DNA from: Pseudonocardia sp. EC080619-01
GTDB lineage: Bacteria; Actinomycetota; Actinomycetes; Mycobacteriales; Pseudonocardiaceae
DNA length: 64,000 nucleotides
Assembly (NCBI RefSeq): GCF_001420995.1
Contig: NZ_CP012184.1
Location: 3,270,501 to 3,334,500, forward strand
Direction of reading: 5' to 3'
The stretch's first letter is position 1, and each line of letters opens with the position of its first letter. The notes beneath the pieces were generated by a model. That model was given only the letters and a program-made list of their open reading frames with translations, was not told the origin of the DNA and made no database searches. The position numbers and the translations under genes were made by a program. Below are positions 47,070-54,381 of this stretch, one piece after another.

Positions 47070-49163
47070 TCAGATGTGCGGTGTCGGGGGCTGGCCGAGC
47101 TCGTCGAGGAGGGCGCGGAGCTTGGCAGCGATCCGTTGGTGTCGTTCGACTTCGCGGTCCCAGCCGCGGGTCCGGGCGTCGTCGATGAGTTGCTGTTCGA
47201 CGTCGAGGCGGGCGTGCAGTCGGGGTGCGTAGTCGGGTGTGGTGAGGAACTTCGAGCAGGTCAGGTAGAGGTCGCATTCGCAGGGGCCCTCTTGGGGCAG
47301 GCGCAGGCAGCGGCCGAGTTCGAGTTCGGTCTTGTAGAAGTTCGTCGACAGCCAGTTCACCGCCTCGTCGGTGAGTTCGCCGCTGCGGATGGCCTCGGCC
47401 TGCGGGCCGGCCAGCACCGCGCCGGGAGTGAGGACGGCCTGGTAGTCGGCGAGCACGACCGGGTCGGACAGGCTGGTGTAGGTCATCGACATGCCGGCCG
47501 AGCTGTGCCCGAGGACCTTCATGATGGTCTGGATCTTCGCGCCGCGTTCGCCGAGCTGGGTGCCGATGGTGTGCCGGAACCGGTGTGGGTGGATCAGGGC
47601 CCGGCCCTTGTCGTCGACGAACCCGAGCTGTTCGCAGACCCGTTCCAGGCCGCGTTTGAACAGGTAGTCCGGGCTGGCCAGGCGTCCGTTGCGCAGGAAC
47701 AGGTAGCGGATCTCGCGGCCGAGGTCCGGGTCGAACAGCGACCGGTCGGTCTGGGCGCGACGCTGCGCGATCAGTGCGCGGAGCGCGTCGGCGGCTTCAG
47801 GGTGGATCGGCGCTACTCGTTCCTTGCCGGACTTGCCGGCGGCCAACCGGAGCCGATGGGTCCCGTCGGGGTAGGTGTCGAGGCAATCCAGATCGAGCTT
47901 GTGGATCTCACCGCTGCGAGCGCCGCTCCAGCGGGCGAGCAGCAGCGCGCAGCGCTGCAGCTGGCAATCCAGCTCGCGGATGCCGTCCATCAGCGGTTCG
48001 AGCTGCTCGGCCGGGATGAATCGCGGGACCCGGTCGATGTTGCGCGGGACGTCAGCGGTGGTCAGCGGGGCCCGTGCAGGCATGGCGTCCCAGCCGTGGT
48101 TGGCGGCGTGTCGGAAGAACGCGACGACGTGTCTGATCACGTGCTGGCGATAGATGGCCGAGAGTGGCTGGTCGGGGTGTTTCCACTTGCGCTGGTGCGG
48201 CAGCCAAGCCAGGAACCCCAGCAGCGCCGGACGATCCAGCCCGGCCAAGCTGGTTTCCTCCGGCCGGGTCTCGATGTGCCAGGCGGCCAGGCGCAACAGC
48301 GCCGAGCGGGCCTGGGCGACGGTGCCGGGGCGGCGGGTGACCGCGAGCTCATCGACATAGCGGTCCATCACCGCGCCGACCCCGGGGACGGTGCTCAGCG
48401 CGCGGCGGCGTCGGGGGTGTTTGCGCAGTGGCAGGGTCTCGATGACCCCGGTGTGGAACAGCAGGACCCCGGTCTGGGTGGCGTGAGTCATCCAGTTCAT
48501 CGGGAACCCGGAGCGCTGGTCGGTCGGCATATCGATCTGATCGTTCTCAGGCAGCGAGTGGATGTGGCGGATGCTGTCTCGCAGCTCGTCGATGTCGGCT
48601 GCGGTCAGGGTGTGCAGGTCCGGGTCAGCGCGGTGGAGCAGCAGCCGGGGGATGGCCCAGGAATGCTGCCAGTGCACTCCGCTCTTCTTTGCACCGAGCG
48701 CGACTGCCCGGTCCAGCAGCTCGGCCATCTGGGCGCGCAGCGCCAACCCGAGCCCGTCGGCGATCGGAAGGATCCGCAGGACCTTGACCCCGAACAGCCA
48801 GGTCCAGTCCAGCGGAAGCCGCCCGGTCAGGCTCAGATAGATCAGGTAGGGCCGCGCGTTCAGGCTGGCCCGCGCCGCCGCCGGGTCCACCAGCGCGCCG
48901 TGCGCTCGGCGGGGGATGTTGCCGGTCGGCCCCAGGCGTTCAGCGATCGGTCGGCGCATCCAGCGGGCCAGGCTCGGGTAGTGCGCGACGAACTCCGTGC
49001 GCGCATCGCGCAATGCCGGGCCCCAGTTCCTCGAGGCCCGCAGCCCGTCCCGGACGAACCGCTCGTACTCCTGCGCCGAGGCGTGCCACGGTTCCGAGAA
49101 ATCACGGGGCCGGCGCGATGAGCCGCCCGGATCAGCAGCGCCGCTCGGCCCCGACCCGCTCAC
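47070..49163 (-). CDS. large tyrosine recombinase (TnpB-like) of element 2
   Basis: This 697-residue recombinase starts at a GTG overlapping the stop of the small recombinase (GTGA). Catalytic residues are Arg in WSGARSGEIHKL, Lys in AAGKSGKERVAP, His/Arg in HPHRFRHTIGTQ and LGHSSAGMSMTYTSL with the Tyr. A cysteine group (CLRLPQEGPCECDLYLTC) follows, as in the large recombinase of element 1. The two large recombinases differ greatly in sequence, so the elements are relatives, not copies. After its stop about 137 nt remain to the element edge without a convincing third gene. Confidence 0.9.
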   Translation of the reverse strand: MSGSGPSGAADPGGSSRRPRDFSEPWHASAQEYERFVRDGLRASRNWGPALRDARTEFVAHYPSLARWMRRPIAERLGPTGNIPRRAHGALVDPAAARASLNARPYLIYLSLTGRLPLDWTWLFGVKVLRILPIADGLGLALRAQMAELLDRAVALGAKKSGVHWQHSWAIPRLLLHRADPDLHTLTAADIDELRDSIRHIHSLPENDQIDMPTDQRSGFPMNWMTHATQTGVLLFHTGVIETLPLRKHPRRRRALSTVPGVGAVMDRYVDELAVTRRPGTVAQARSALLRLAAWHIETRPEETSLAGLDRPALLGFLAWLPHQRKWKHPDQPLSAIYRQHVIRHVVAFFRHAANHGWDAMPARAPLTTADVPRNIDRVPRFIPAEQLEPLMDGIRELDCQLQRCALLLARWSGARSGEIHKLDLDCLDTYPDGTHRLRLAAGKSGKERVAPIHPEAADALRALIAQRRAQTDRSLFDPDLGREIRYLFLRNGRLASPDYLFKRGLERVCEQLGFVDDKGRALIHPHRFRHTIGTQLGERGAKIQTIMKVLGHSSAGMSMTYTSLSDPVVLADYQAVLTPGAVLAGPQAEAIRSGELTDEAVNWLSTNFYKTELELGRCLRLPQEGPCECDLYLTCSKFLTTPDYAPRLHARLDVEQQLIDDARTRGWDREVERHQRIAAKLRALLDELGQPPTPHI

Positions 49164-50308
49164 CGGCGGTCTCCCAGCTCCACGCCGATCTCGAGCGCCG
49201 CGCGGTACTCGTCTCGGACCTGGTGGTCAGTGACGCGGGTGTAGACCCTTGTCGAGTCCGGGCTCGCGTGCCCGAGCCGGCGCATCAACGTCAGTTCGCC
49301 CATCCCAAGTTCGAACATCCGTGTGGCGTGGGTGTGACGCAGGCTGTGTGGAGTCAGCCAGCTCTCCCGCAGTTCGGCCCGGACTGCGGCGCGCTGGAAC
49401 ATCCGCACCAGCCCGTCGTAGCTCAACGCCTCGCCCCGGCGCTGGCCGCGGCCGCCGACCAGGAACACCACCGAGGACTCGACGTCCGGTGGGCGTTCGA
49501 GCAGCAGATAGCGGTTCAGCACCGGCAACGCCCGGTCCTCGAGCAGATCCACCACCCGGTCGCGGCGGCTCTTCTGCCGCGCCCCTGCGGGGTGATCGCC
49601 GCGGTGACGGATGGTGACCCGCTTGCGACCGTAGGAGACGTCGTCCAGATGCAAGCCGAGCACCTCACCGGGGCGGAAACCGCCCTCTCGCATCAGCTCG
49701 ACCAGCGCCCGGTCACGCAGCTTGGTCAGCTGTCCGAGCAGCGCGGTGAACGTCTCGTCCGGTACCGGGCGCGGAAGCGTGTCGACCGTCCGGACTCGCA
49801 GCGTGCGGCGGATAGGCCGTTGATCGGCGCTGGTCACCAGCGGCGCCCGGTGCCGCCCCAAGACTTGGGCCGAGACGTGGTCGGCCTCGCGCAAGATCGG
49901 ATTACTTACACCGATATAGCCACCGCAGCTGATCAGGAACTCATAGAACGACGACACCGCTGCCAACGTGCGGTTGCACGTCCGCGCGGACAGACGCCGT
50001 CCCTGCGCGGTCACCAACCCCAGCTGGCTGCGCTGTGCACGGCCAGCCGAGGACTGCTGGCGAAGCCAGGCCAGAAAATCTGTGGCCAGCACCGGCGAGA
50101 AGTCGGCCAGCGGGCACCCTCGACCGTCGAGGAACATCAGCAGCTTCAACAGGTCGTAGGCATAGGCCCGCACCGTGTTCGGCGAGTACTCCCGCACCGC
50201 CAGCGACCGCAGGAACGCCGACACCTCCGGCACCGGCGAGCCCACGTCGTCGACCACAGCCAAAGCCGGTTCGCCTACTCGTTCTGGAACGCACTTCGCT
50301 ACTCGCAT
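49160..50308 (-). CDS. tyrosine recombinase (TnpA-like) of element 2
   Basis: This 382-residue protein has a core-binding domain (YSPNTVRAYAYDLLKLLMFL) and the catalytic residues Arg in GGFRPGEVLGL, His/Arg in TPHSLRHTHATRM and LGHASPDSTRVYT with the Tyr. The length is close to Tn554 TnpA (about 360). The ATG at 50308 lies about 80 nt inside the element edge. No strong ribosome site is seen. The gene probably starts the element operon, reading inward. Confidence 0.9.
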   Translation of the reverse strand: MRVAKCVPERVGEPALAVVDDVGSPVPEVSAFLRSLAVREYSPNTVRAYAYDLLKLLMFLDGRGCPLADFSPVLATDFLAWLRQQSSAGRAQRSQLGLVTAQGRRLSARTCNRTLAAVSSFYEFLISCGGYIGVSNPILREADHVSAQVLGRHRAPLVTSADQRPIRRTLRVRTVDTLPRPVPDETFTALLGQLTKLRDRALVELMREGGFRPGEVLGLHLDDVSYGRKRVTIRHRGDHPAGARQKSRRDRVVDLLEDRALPVLNRYLLLERPPDVESSVVFLVGGRGQRRGEALSYDGLVRMFQRAAVRAELRESWLTPHSLRHTHATRMFELGMGELTLMRRLGHASPDSTRVYTRVTDHQVRDEYRAALEIGVELGDRR

Positions 50309-50389
50309 GGCCCGGCACTAGATCACAAACCACAAGTCTCTGACCTGCAGAGACACCGCGGTCAGAAGTCAGGTGTCCAGATAAAAGGT

Positions 50390-50773
50390 GGCCTGCAGTT
50401 CTCGCCCTCCACCTGGAGCGCCTACGGCGGTCAGGGGTCGGCGGCGAACGCGAGCCGCTCCGAGCAGATCGCCGTCGCCGAGAAGGTGCTGGCGGCGCAG
50501 GGCTGGGGCGCCTGGCCCTCCTGCTCCAAGAAGCTGGGCATCACCGGCCACTCGGCCGACACGGGCAAGCGGGTCAAGGCCTCGGCCCCCGCCGCGCCGG
50601 CCGCCCCGAAGAAGGCCGCCAAGGCCGCGGGCGGTGGCTACACCGTCAAGTCCGGCGACACCCTCGGGAAGATCGCCGCGGCGCACGGCACCTCGGTCGC
50701 GAAGCTGGCCTCGCTGAACGGCATCTCGAACGTGAACGCCATCGGTGTCGGGCAGAGCCTGAACCTGGGCTGA
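50390..50773 (+). pseudogene. split rpf gene, segment 3 (rest of Rpf domain and LysM)
   Basis: The frame resumes exactly with GLQFSPSTWSAYGG, continues through the end of the Rpf domain (AEKVLAAQGWGAWPSCSKK), an Ala/Lys/Pro linker and one LysM domain (YTVKSGDTLGKIAAAHGTSV to VGQSLNLG), and stops at 50773. It has no start codon of its own in place. Together with segments 1 and 2 it makes a secreted muralytic Rpf of 188 residues. Confidence 0.88.
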
Positions 50774-50850
50774 TCCCCGTCCGCCCGGACCGCCATCCGG
50801 ACGGACGTGACGGGGCGCGCGGTGTCCCCAGCACCCGCCCCGGCGGACGA

Positions 50851-50887
50851 CGGCCCGGACCCACCCCTCGGGGTGCGGTCCGGGCCG
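50851..50887. terminator. bidirectional terminator between rpf and moaE
   Basis: CGGCCCGGAC at 50851-50860 pairs with GTCCGGGCCG at 50878-50887, and an inner CACCCC/GGGGTG stem extends it. It lies between convergent genes. Confidence 0.75.
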
Positions 50888-50897
50888 TTCCCGTCGT

Positions 50898-51332
50898 TCA
50901 GGCCGAGTTGACCCACTCGTCGGTGCCGTCGGTGAACCGCTGGTGCTTCCACACCGGGAGCAGCCGCTTGACCTCGTCGACCAGCTCGGCGCACGCGCCG
51001 AACGCCTGCCCGCGGTGCTCCGCGGCCACCGCGCAGGCCAGCGCGACCTCGCCGATGTCCAGCGGACCGATCCGGTGGCTCACCGCCAGCGCGCGCACCC
51101 CGTCGCTGCGGGCGGCCACCTGCTCGGCCACCTCCGCGACGATCCGGCCCGCGGTCGGGTGGGCGCTGTACTCCAGGCCGTGCACCGACCGGCCGCCGTC
51201 GTGGTCGCGGACCACCCCGGCGAAGGTGACGACGGCGCCGGCCGCGGCGTGCTCGACGAGCCGGGCGTGCTCGTCCACGTCCAGTGGCTCCTCGCCGACC
51301 GCGGCCCGCAGGACCGTGGGGTGCTCGCTCAT
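50898..51332 (-). CDS. moaE: molybdopterin synthase large subunit MoaE
   Basis: This 144-residue protein is the catalytic subunit that adds two sulfurs to precursor Z to give molybdopterin. Family residues are ALAVSHRIGPLDIGE, the catalytic Lys in LLPVWKHQRF and the preceding VDEVKR. The ATG at 51332 has GGAGGGG upstream and overlaps the stop of mog (ATGA). The small subunit MoaD is not beside it. Confidence 0.93.
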   Translation of the reverse strand: MSEHPTVLRAAVGEEPLDVDEHARLVEHAAAGAVVTFAGVVRDHDGGRSVHGLEYSAHPTAGRIVAEVAEQVAARSDGVRALAVSHRIGPLDIGEVALACAVAAEHRGQAFGACAELVDEVKRLLPVWKHQRFTDGTDEWVNSA

Positions 51333-51832
51333 CGGTGGTCCCCTCCGTGCAGCTGGTCGACGGCGTGGTCGAGGACGCCCCCCAGGACGCCCAGGCCGTC
51401 CTTCACCCCGCCCGGCGACCCGGGCAGGTTCACGATCAGCGTCCGGCCCGCCACGCCGGCCACCCCACGGGACAGGACGGCCGTGGGCACCTGGGCCTCG
51501 CCGGCCCGGCGCACCGCGTCGGCCAGCCCGGGCACCTCGTGGTCCAGCACCGCGCGCGTCACCTCCGGGGTGGCGTCGGTGGGGGAGATCCCGGTCCCGC
51601 CGGTGGTGATCACGACGTCCACGCCGTCCGCGACGGCGGCACGCAGCGCCTCGCCGACCGGCTCGCCGTCCGGGACGACGACGGGGTCGGGCGTCGCGTA
51701 GCCGCGCTCGCGCAGCCAGCCGGTGATCAGCGGGCCGCCGCGGTCGGTGTAGACCCCTGCCGCGGCCCGGTTCGACGCCGTGACGACACGGGCGGTGCGG
51801 GTGTCGCGGTCCGCTCCGGCGTCCGCGCTCAC
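51329..51832 (-). CDS. mog: molybdopterin adenylyltransferase-like MogA/MoaB
   Basis: This 167-residue protein belongs to the MoaB/Mog family that adenylates molybdopterin before molybdenum insertion. The family signature ITTGGTGISPTDATPE is complete, as is LIVNLPGSPGGVKDGL. The start is GTG 51832 overlapping the moaC stop (GTGA). It is the middle gene of moaC-mog-moaE. Confidence 0.93.
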   Translation of the reverse strand: MSADAGADRDTRTARVVTASNRAAAGVYTDRGGPLITGWLRERGYATPDPVVVPDGEPVGEALRAAVADGVDVVITTGGTGISPTDATPEVTRAVLDHEVPGLADAVRRAGEAQVPTAVLSRGVAGVAGRTLIVNLPGSPGGVKDGLGVLGGVLDHAVDQLHGGDHR

Positions 51833-52326
51833 GACCGGTCCTCCGGGCGGGTCCACTGCCCGGTCTTCCCGCCGTCCTTGCGCTCGACCCGCACCGCGTC
51901 GAGCACCGCGGCCGGGTCGACCGCCTTGATCATGTCGTGCAGGGTCAGCCCCGCGACGGTGACGGCGGTGAGCGCCTCCATCTCCACCCCGGTGCGGTCG
52001 GTGGTCCGGACCTCGGCCCGGATCGCGATCCGCCCGGCGTCGCCCTCGGTGTCGGGCTCGAGATCGACGGTGACGCCGCTGATCGCGATCGGGTGACAGA
52101 GGGGGACGAGGTCCGGGGTCCGTTTGGCACCCATGATCCCGGCGATCCGGGCGGTCGCCAGCGCGTCACCCTTCGGCAGCCCGTCGGCGCGGAGCAGGCC
52201 CACGACCTCGGCGGTGGTGCGCACGACACCCGTCGCGACCGCGGCCCGGCGGCCCGGCTGCTTGTCCGAGACGTCCACCATGCGGGCGGCGCCTGCCTCG
52301 TCGACGTGGCTGAGCTCGCTACTCAC
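51829..52326 (-). CDS. moaC: cyclic pyranopterin monophosphate synthase MoaC
   Basis: This 165-residue enzyme makes cyclic pyranopterin monophosphate in the first stage of molybdenum cofactor synthesis. Conserved parts are MVDVSDKQPGRRAAVA, GIMGAKRTPDLVPLCHPI, EMEALTAVTVAGLTLHDMIKA and the Lys in VRVERKDGGKTG. The start is GTG 52326 with a TATAGG -10-like sequence about 10 nt upstream, so the message is probably leaderless. It is divergent from the second rpf gene. Confidence 0.95.
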   Translation of the reverse strand: MSSELSHVDEAGAARMVDVSDKQPGRRAAVATGVVRTTAEVVGLLRADGLPKGDALATARIAGIMGAKRTPDLVPLCHPIAISGVTVDLEPDTEGDAGRIAIRAEVRTTDRTGVEMEALTAVTVAGLTLHDMIKAVDPAAVLDAVRVERKDGGKTGQWTRPEDRS

Positions 52327-52396
52327 GGCGCCGACCCTATACGCCGGGGGTGTGCACGCGGAGTGGCCGCAGACGTTGGTCCGGATGGTCGTAAAT

Positions 52397-52412
52397 TGTG
52401 ATCTGTATCACG
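52397..52412 (+). promoter_or_regulatory. CRP-like site TGTGA-N6-TCACG upstream of the second rpf
   Basis: TGTGATCTGTATCACG differs from the TGTGA-N6-TCACA consensus by one base. It lies about 370 nt before the rpf start and 70 nt before the divergent moaC. In Mycobacterium tuberculosis a CRP protein directly controls rpfA, so a cAMP-linked input is plausible here. Confidence 0.5.
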
Positions 52413-52688
52413 TTTGTGGAACCGAACACAGAGTTTCCTCGAGCGTATCCGCTTCGTGATCGGCGGGAATGACCAGCGGAAACCGTTTATTCGATCTTGA
52501 TGTGCCCGGAACGTCCGACGCCACGCCGTGTCGCCGTCGACTTTCCCGTCGCCCTGACGTGACCTACCTTCGATCCCGGCCCGACCGACTCCCCCAATGC
52601 GGACGGGCTCCGGTACCGCAGTGCTCCCTGTCCGGCGGTCACCGGCCCCCGAGGTACTTCGTGGGACAGGGCCGACCGCGATGCGGAT

Positions 52689-52736
52689 CGGTGGCCACTC
52701 CCCGGCCACCGGAACGCGCGCCCACTCCCCGGGCGC
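52689..52736 (+). repeat. two tandem hairpins with identical ACTCCCC loops in the rpf leader
   Basis: Hairpin 1 pairs CGGTGGCC (52689-52696) with GGCCACCG (52704-52711); hairpin 2 pairs GCGCCC (52718-52723) with GGGCGC (52731-52736). Both expose the same 7-nt loop ACTCCCC. They lie 33-80 nt before the rpf start. The loop could pair with the GGGAG ribosome site (52759-52763), so translation control is possible. The rest of 52413-52769 shows no gene. Confidence 0.45.
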
Positions 52737-52769
52737 ACTGGTCGGACGGCGCCACGCGGGAGACCTGCC

Positions 52770-53375
52770 ATGGCTCGATACCGCGGTAAGCATCGCAAAC
52801 CCAGCACCGCCGGACGCACGATCGCCCGGACCGCCGTCGCCGGCGCCGTCCTCGGAGCCCCCATGCTCGCGATCGTCCCGGCGAACGCCGCCACCGACTC
52901 CACCTGGGACGAGCTCGCGCACTGCGAGAGCACCGGGAACTGGGCGGCCAACACCGGCAACGGCTTCTCCGGTGGTCTGCAGTTCACCCCGTCCACCTGG
53001 AAGGCCTTCGGCGGCGGCGAGTACGCGTCCGCGGCGCACCAGGCGACCCGTACCGAGCAGATCGCCGTCGCGGAGAAGGTGCTGGCGGAGCAGGGCTGGA
53101 ACGCCTGGCCGTCGTGCTCCAAGAAGACCGGCGCCTCCGGCTCCTCGACCCCGCGCACGGTCGAGCGCGACTCCGGCTCGCAGGCCCCCACGCGCACCAA
53201 GCTGAGCGCCCCGGCGGCCGCGCCGTCCGGCAACACCTACACGGTGAAGTCCGGCGACACCCTCGGCAAGATCGCCGCGGCGCACGGTGTCGGGCACTGG
53301 AAGAACCTGCTCGCCAAGAACCCGGGCCTCGGCGCCGGGCAGATGATCCACCCGGGCCAGGTCGTCAACGTCTGA
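52770..53375 (+). CDS. rpf: resuscitation-promoting factor with LysM domain (intact paralogue)
   Basis: This 201-residue secreted muralytic protein cleaves peptidoglycan and promotes exit from dormancy. It has a signal peptide (about 1-41, ending VPANA), an Rpf domain (about 45-118) with catalytic Glu in CESTGNWAANTGNGFSG and GGLQFTPSTWKAFGG, and a Ser/Thr-rich linker. A C-terminal LysM (YTVKSGDTLGKIAAAHG) follows. The ATG has GGGAG 6 nt upstream. The leader is about 370 nt from the CRP-like site and holds two hairpins. It is a near relative of the split rpf gene 2 kb upstream, so loss of that gene may be tolerated. Confidence 0.93.
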   Translation: MARYRGKHRKPSTAGRTIARTAVAGAVLGAPMLAIVPANAATDSTWDELAHCESTGNWAANTGNGFSGGLQFTPSTWKAFGGGEYASAAHQATRTEQIAVAEKVLAEQGWNAWPSCSKKTGASGSSTPRTVERDSGSQAPTRTKLSAPAAAPSGNTYTVKSGDTLGKIAAAHGVGHWKNLLAKNPGLGAGQMIHPGQVVNV

Positions 53376-53398
53376 TCAGGCCCACCCGGGCTCCCGCC

Positions 53399-53439
53399 AC
53401 GTGTGCCCCGGTCCCTTCCCACGGGACCGGGGCACACGT
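53399..53439. terminator. 17-bp bidirectional terminator hairpin
   Basis: ACGTGTGCCCCGGTCCC at 53399-53415 pairs perfectly with its complement at 53423-53439 around a 7-nt loop, between convergent rpf and the MobA-like gene. Confidence 0.8.
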
Positions 53440-53477
53440 CTGCGTCCGGGGCGCCGGTCGGCCCGGGCCGACCCGTC

Positions 53478-54083
53478 TCAGGTGGACCCGGCGAGCTTCC
53501 GGAGCTGGGCGGGGGTGTCGACGTCGTCCGGCTCGGCGACGTCACCGCACTCGACCAGCTCGAGATCGGTGCTGCCGGACAGGTAGTCCCGGGCCCCGGC
53601 GTCGCCCGCGGCGCTGCCCACGACGCCGGACCAGTGGTCGCGGCCGAGCAGCACCGGGTGCCCCGGCACGCCGTCGTACGCGGCGCGGCGCAGCGACGAG
53701 TGCGTCGCGCCCGCGCTGACCCGCGCGATGGCCTCCGGCCCGACCCCGGGCAGGTCCACCAGGTGCACGAGCGCGGCGCCCGTCCCGGGCAGGTGGGTCA
53801 GCGCGTCCAGCCCGCGGCGCAGCGACGCGCCCATGCCCTCGTCCCAGTCCTCCGCGACGACGACGCCCACGTCGCTGCCGCTGGTACCGAGCCCCGCGCT
53901 GCGCAGGACGTCGGTGACGTCGTCGGAGCGCGCACCGAGCACCACGGTGACGGGCCCGCAGCCACCCGCCTGCAGGGCCTTCACCGCACGCACCGCGAGA
54001 GGCTCACCGTGCAGGCGGACCAGCGCCTTCGGCGTGCCCATGCGGCGGCCCGCGCCACCGGCGAGCAGCAGTCCCGCGACCAC
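53478..54083 (-). CDS. MobA/MocA-like nucleotidyltransferase
   Basis: This 201-residue protein has the NTP-transferase signature GLLLAGGAGRRMGTPKALV, then VVLGARSDDV and HLVDLPGVGPEAI with the metal-site Asp. It would attach CMP or GMP to molybdopterin. MocA makes the cytosine dinucleotide form needed by CO dehydrogenase-type enzymes, which would fit the MoxR-VWA-XdhC genes at 38904-42064. Quinone or other NTP-transferase roles cannot be excluded. The start is GTG 54083, 2 nt after the stop of the small upstream gene. Confidence 0.82.
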   Translation of the reverse strand: MVAGLLLAGGAGRRMGTPKALVRLHGEPLAVRAVKALQAGGCGPVTVVLGARSDDVTDVLRSAGLGTSGSDVGVVVAEDWDEGMGASLRRGLDALTHLPGTGAALVHLVDLPGVGPEAIARVSAGATHSSLRRAAYDGVPGHPVLLGRDHWSGVVGSAAGDAGARDYLSGSTDLELVECGDVAEPDDVDTPAQLRKLAGST

Positions 54084-54085
54084 GG

Positions 54086-54268
54086 TCAGCGGTTGATCTC
54101 GGTGACCGGGTGCTCGTAGGGCACGCTGTCGACCGGGAACTCGACATCACCGAACGGGGACATGTTCCCCTGCACCGGGCCCATGAGCTCGGTGAGCGGG
54201 TGCTCGCCGTCCGGCAGGTGCGGCCAGCTCGGGTCGATCCGGTCGGTGTCCAGGGGCTTCGCGGCCAT
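54086..54268 (-). CDS. small conserved-type hypothetical protein
   Basis: This 60-residue acidic, proline-rich soluble protein (DPSWPHLPDGEHPLTEL, GNMSPFGDVEFPVDSVPYEHP) has an excellent ribosome site (GGAGG, 5 nt). It has no cysteine or membrane segment and I know no function. It is translated just ahead of the MobA-like gene with 2 nt between them. By position it could correspond to the small gene Rv0863 of the mycobacterial moaC2-rpfA-ercc3 region, but sequence identity was not checked. Confidence 0.7.
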   Translation of the reverse strand: MAAKPLDTDRIDPSWPHLPDGEHPLTELMGPVQGNMSPFGDVEFPVDSVPYEHPVTEINR

Positions 54269-54381
54269 CGGTTCCTCCAGCGTCGGGTGTCCGGCGGGGC
54301 CGGGGCGGTGTCACCCGTCAGTATCCCGGACGGCGCTCGTCCTGTCCGTCCCGGTGCGTCCCGGACCACCCGACTACCCTG

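Larger units (their letters stand above)
46933..50389 (-). mobile_element. Tn554-like element 2 (two tyrosine recombinases), opposite orientation
   Basis: These 3457 bp separate the Rpf codons YQG and GLQF. The tetranucleotide GGTG occurs at both junctions (46930-46933 and 50387-50390), so crossover lies within it. The right edge reads CCAGATAAAA, sharing CCAGATAA with the right edge of element 1, and the left edge reads GTTATCCG, an imperfect inverse. Two overlapping recombinase genes are on the minus strand, with no cargo. Confidence 0.8.

Noticed and set aside
46951..47277. A third small gene (tnpC-like) at the end of element 2
   Set aside because: The frame is mostly antisense or overlapping to the large recombinase and is Arg/Pro/Thr-rich with no ribosome site. 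It looks like a GC shadow.
42740..50389. Phage or integrative conjugative element in the rpf region
   Set aside because: There are no phage structural, replication, relaxase or conjugation genes. Every convincing gene is a tyrosine recombinase.
52500..52769. A c-di-AMP riboswitch before the intact rpf gene
   Set aside because: I could not find the GGGGACCCA-type core or a closing helix as seen at 42494-42598. Only simple hairpins are present.
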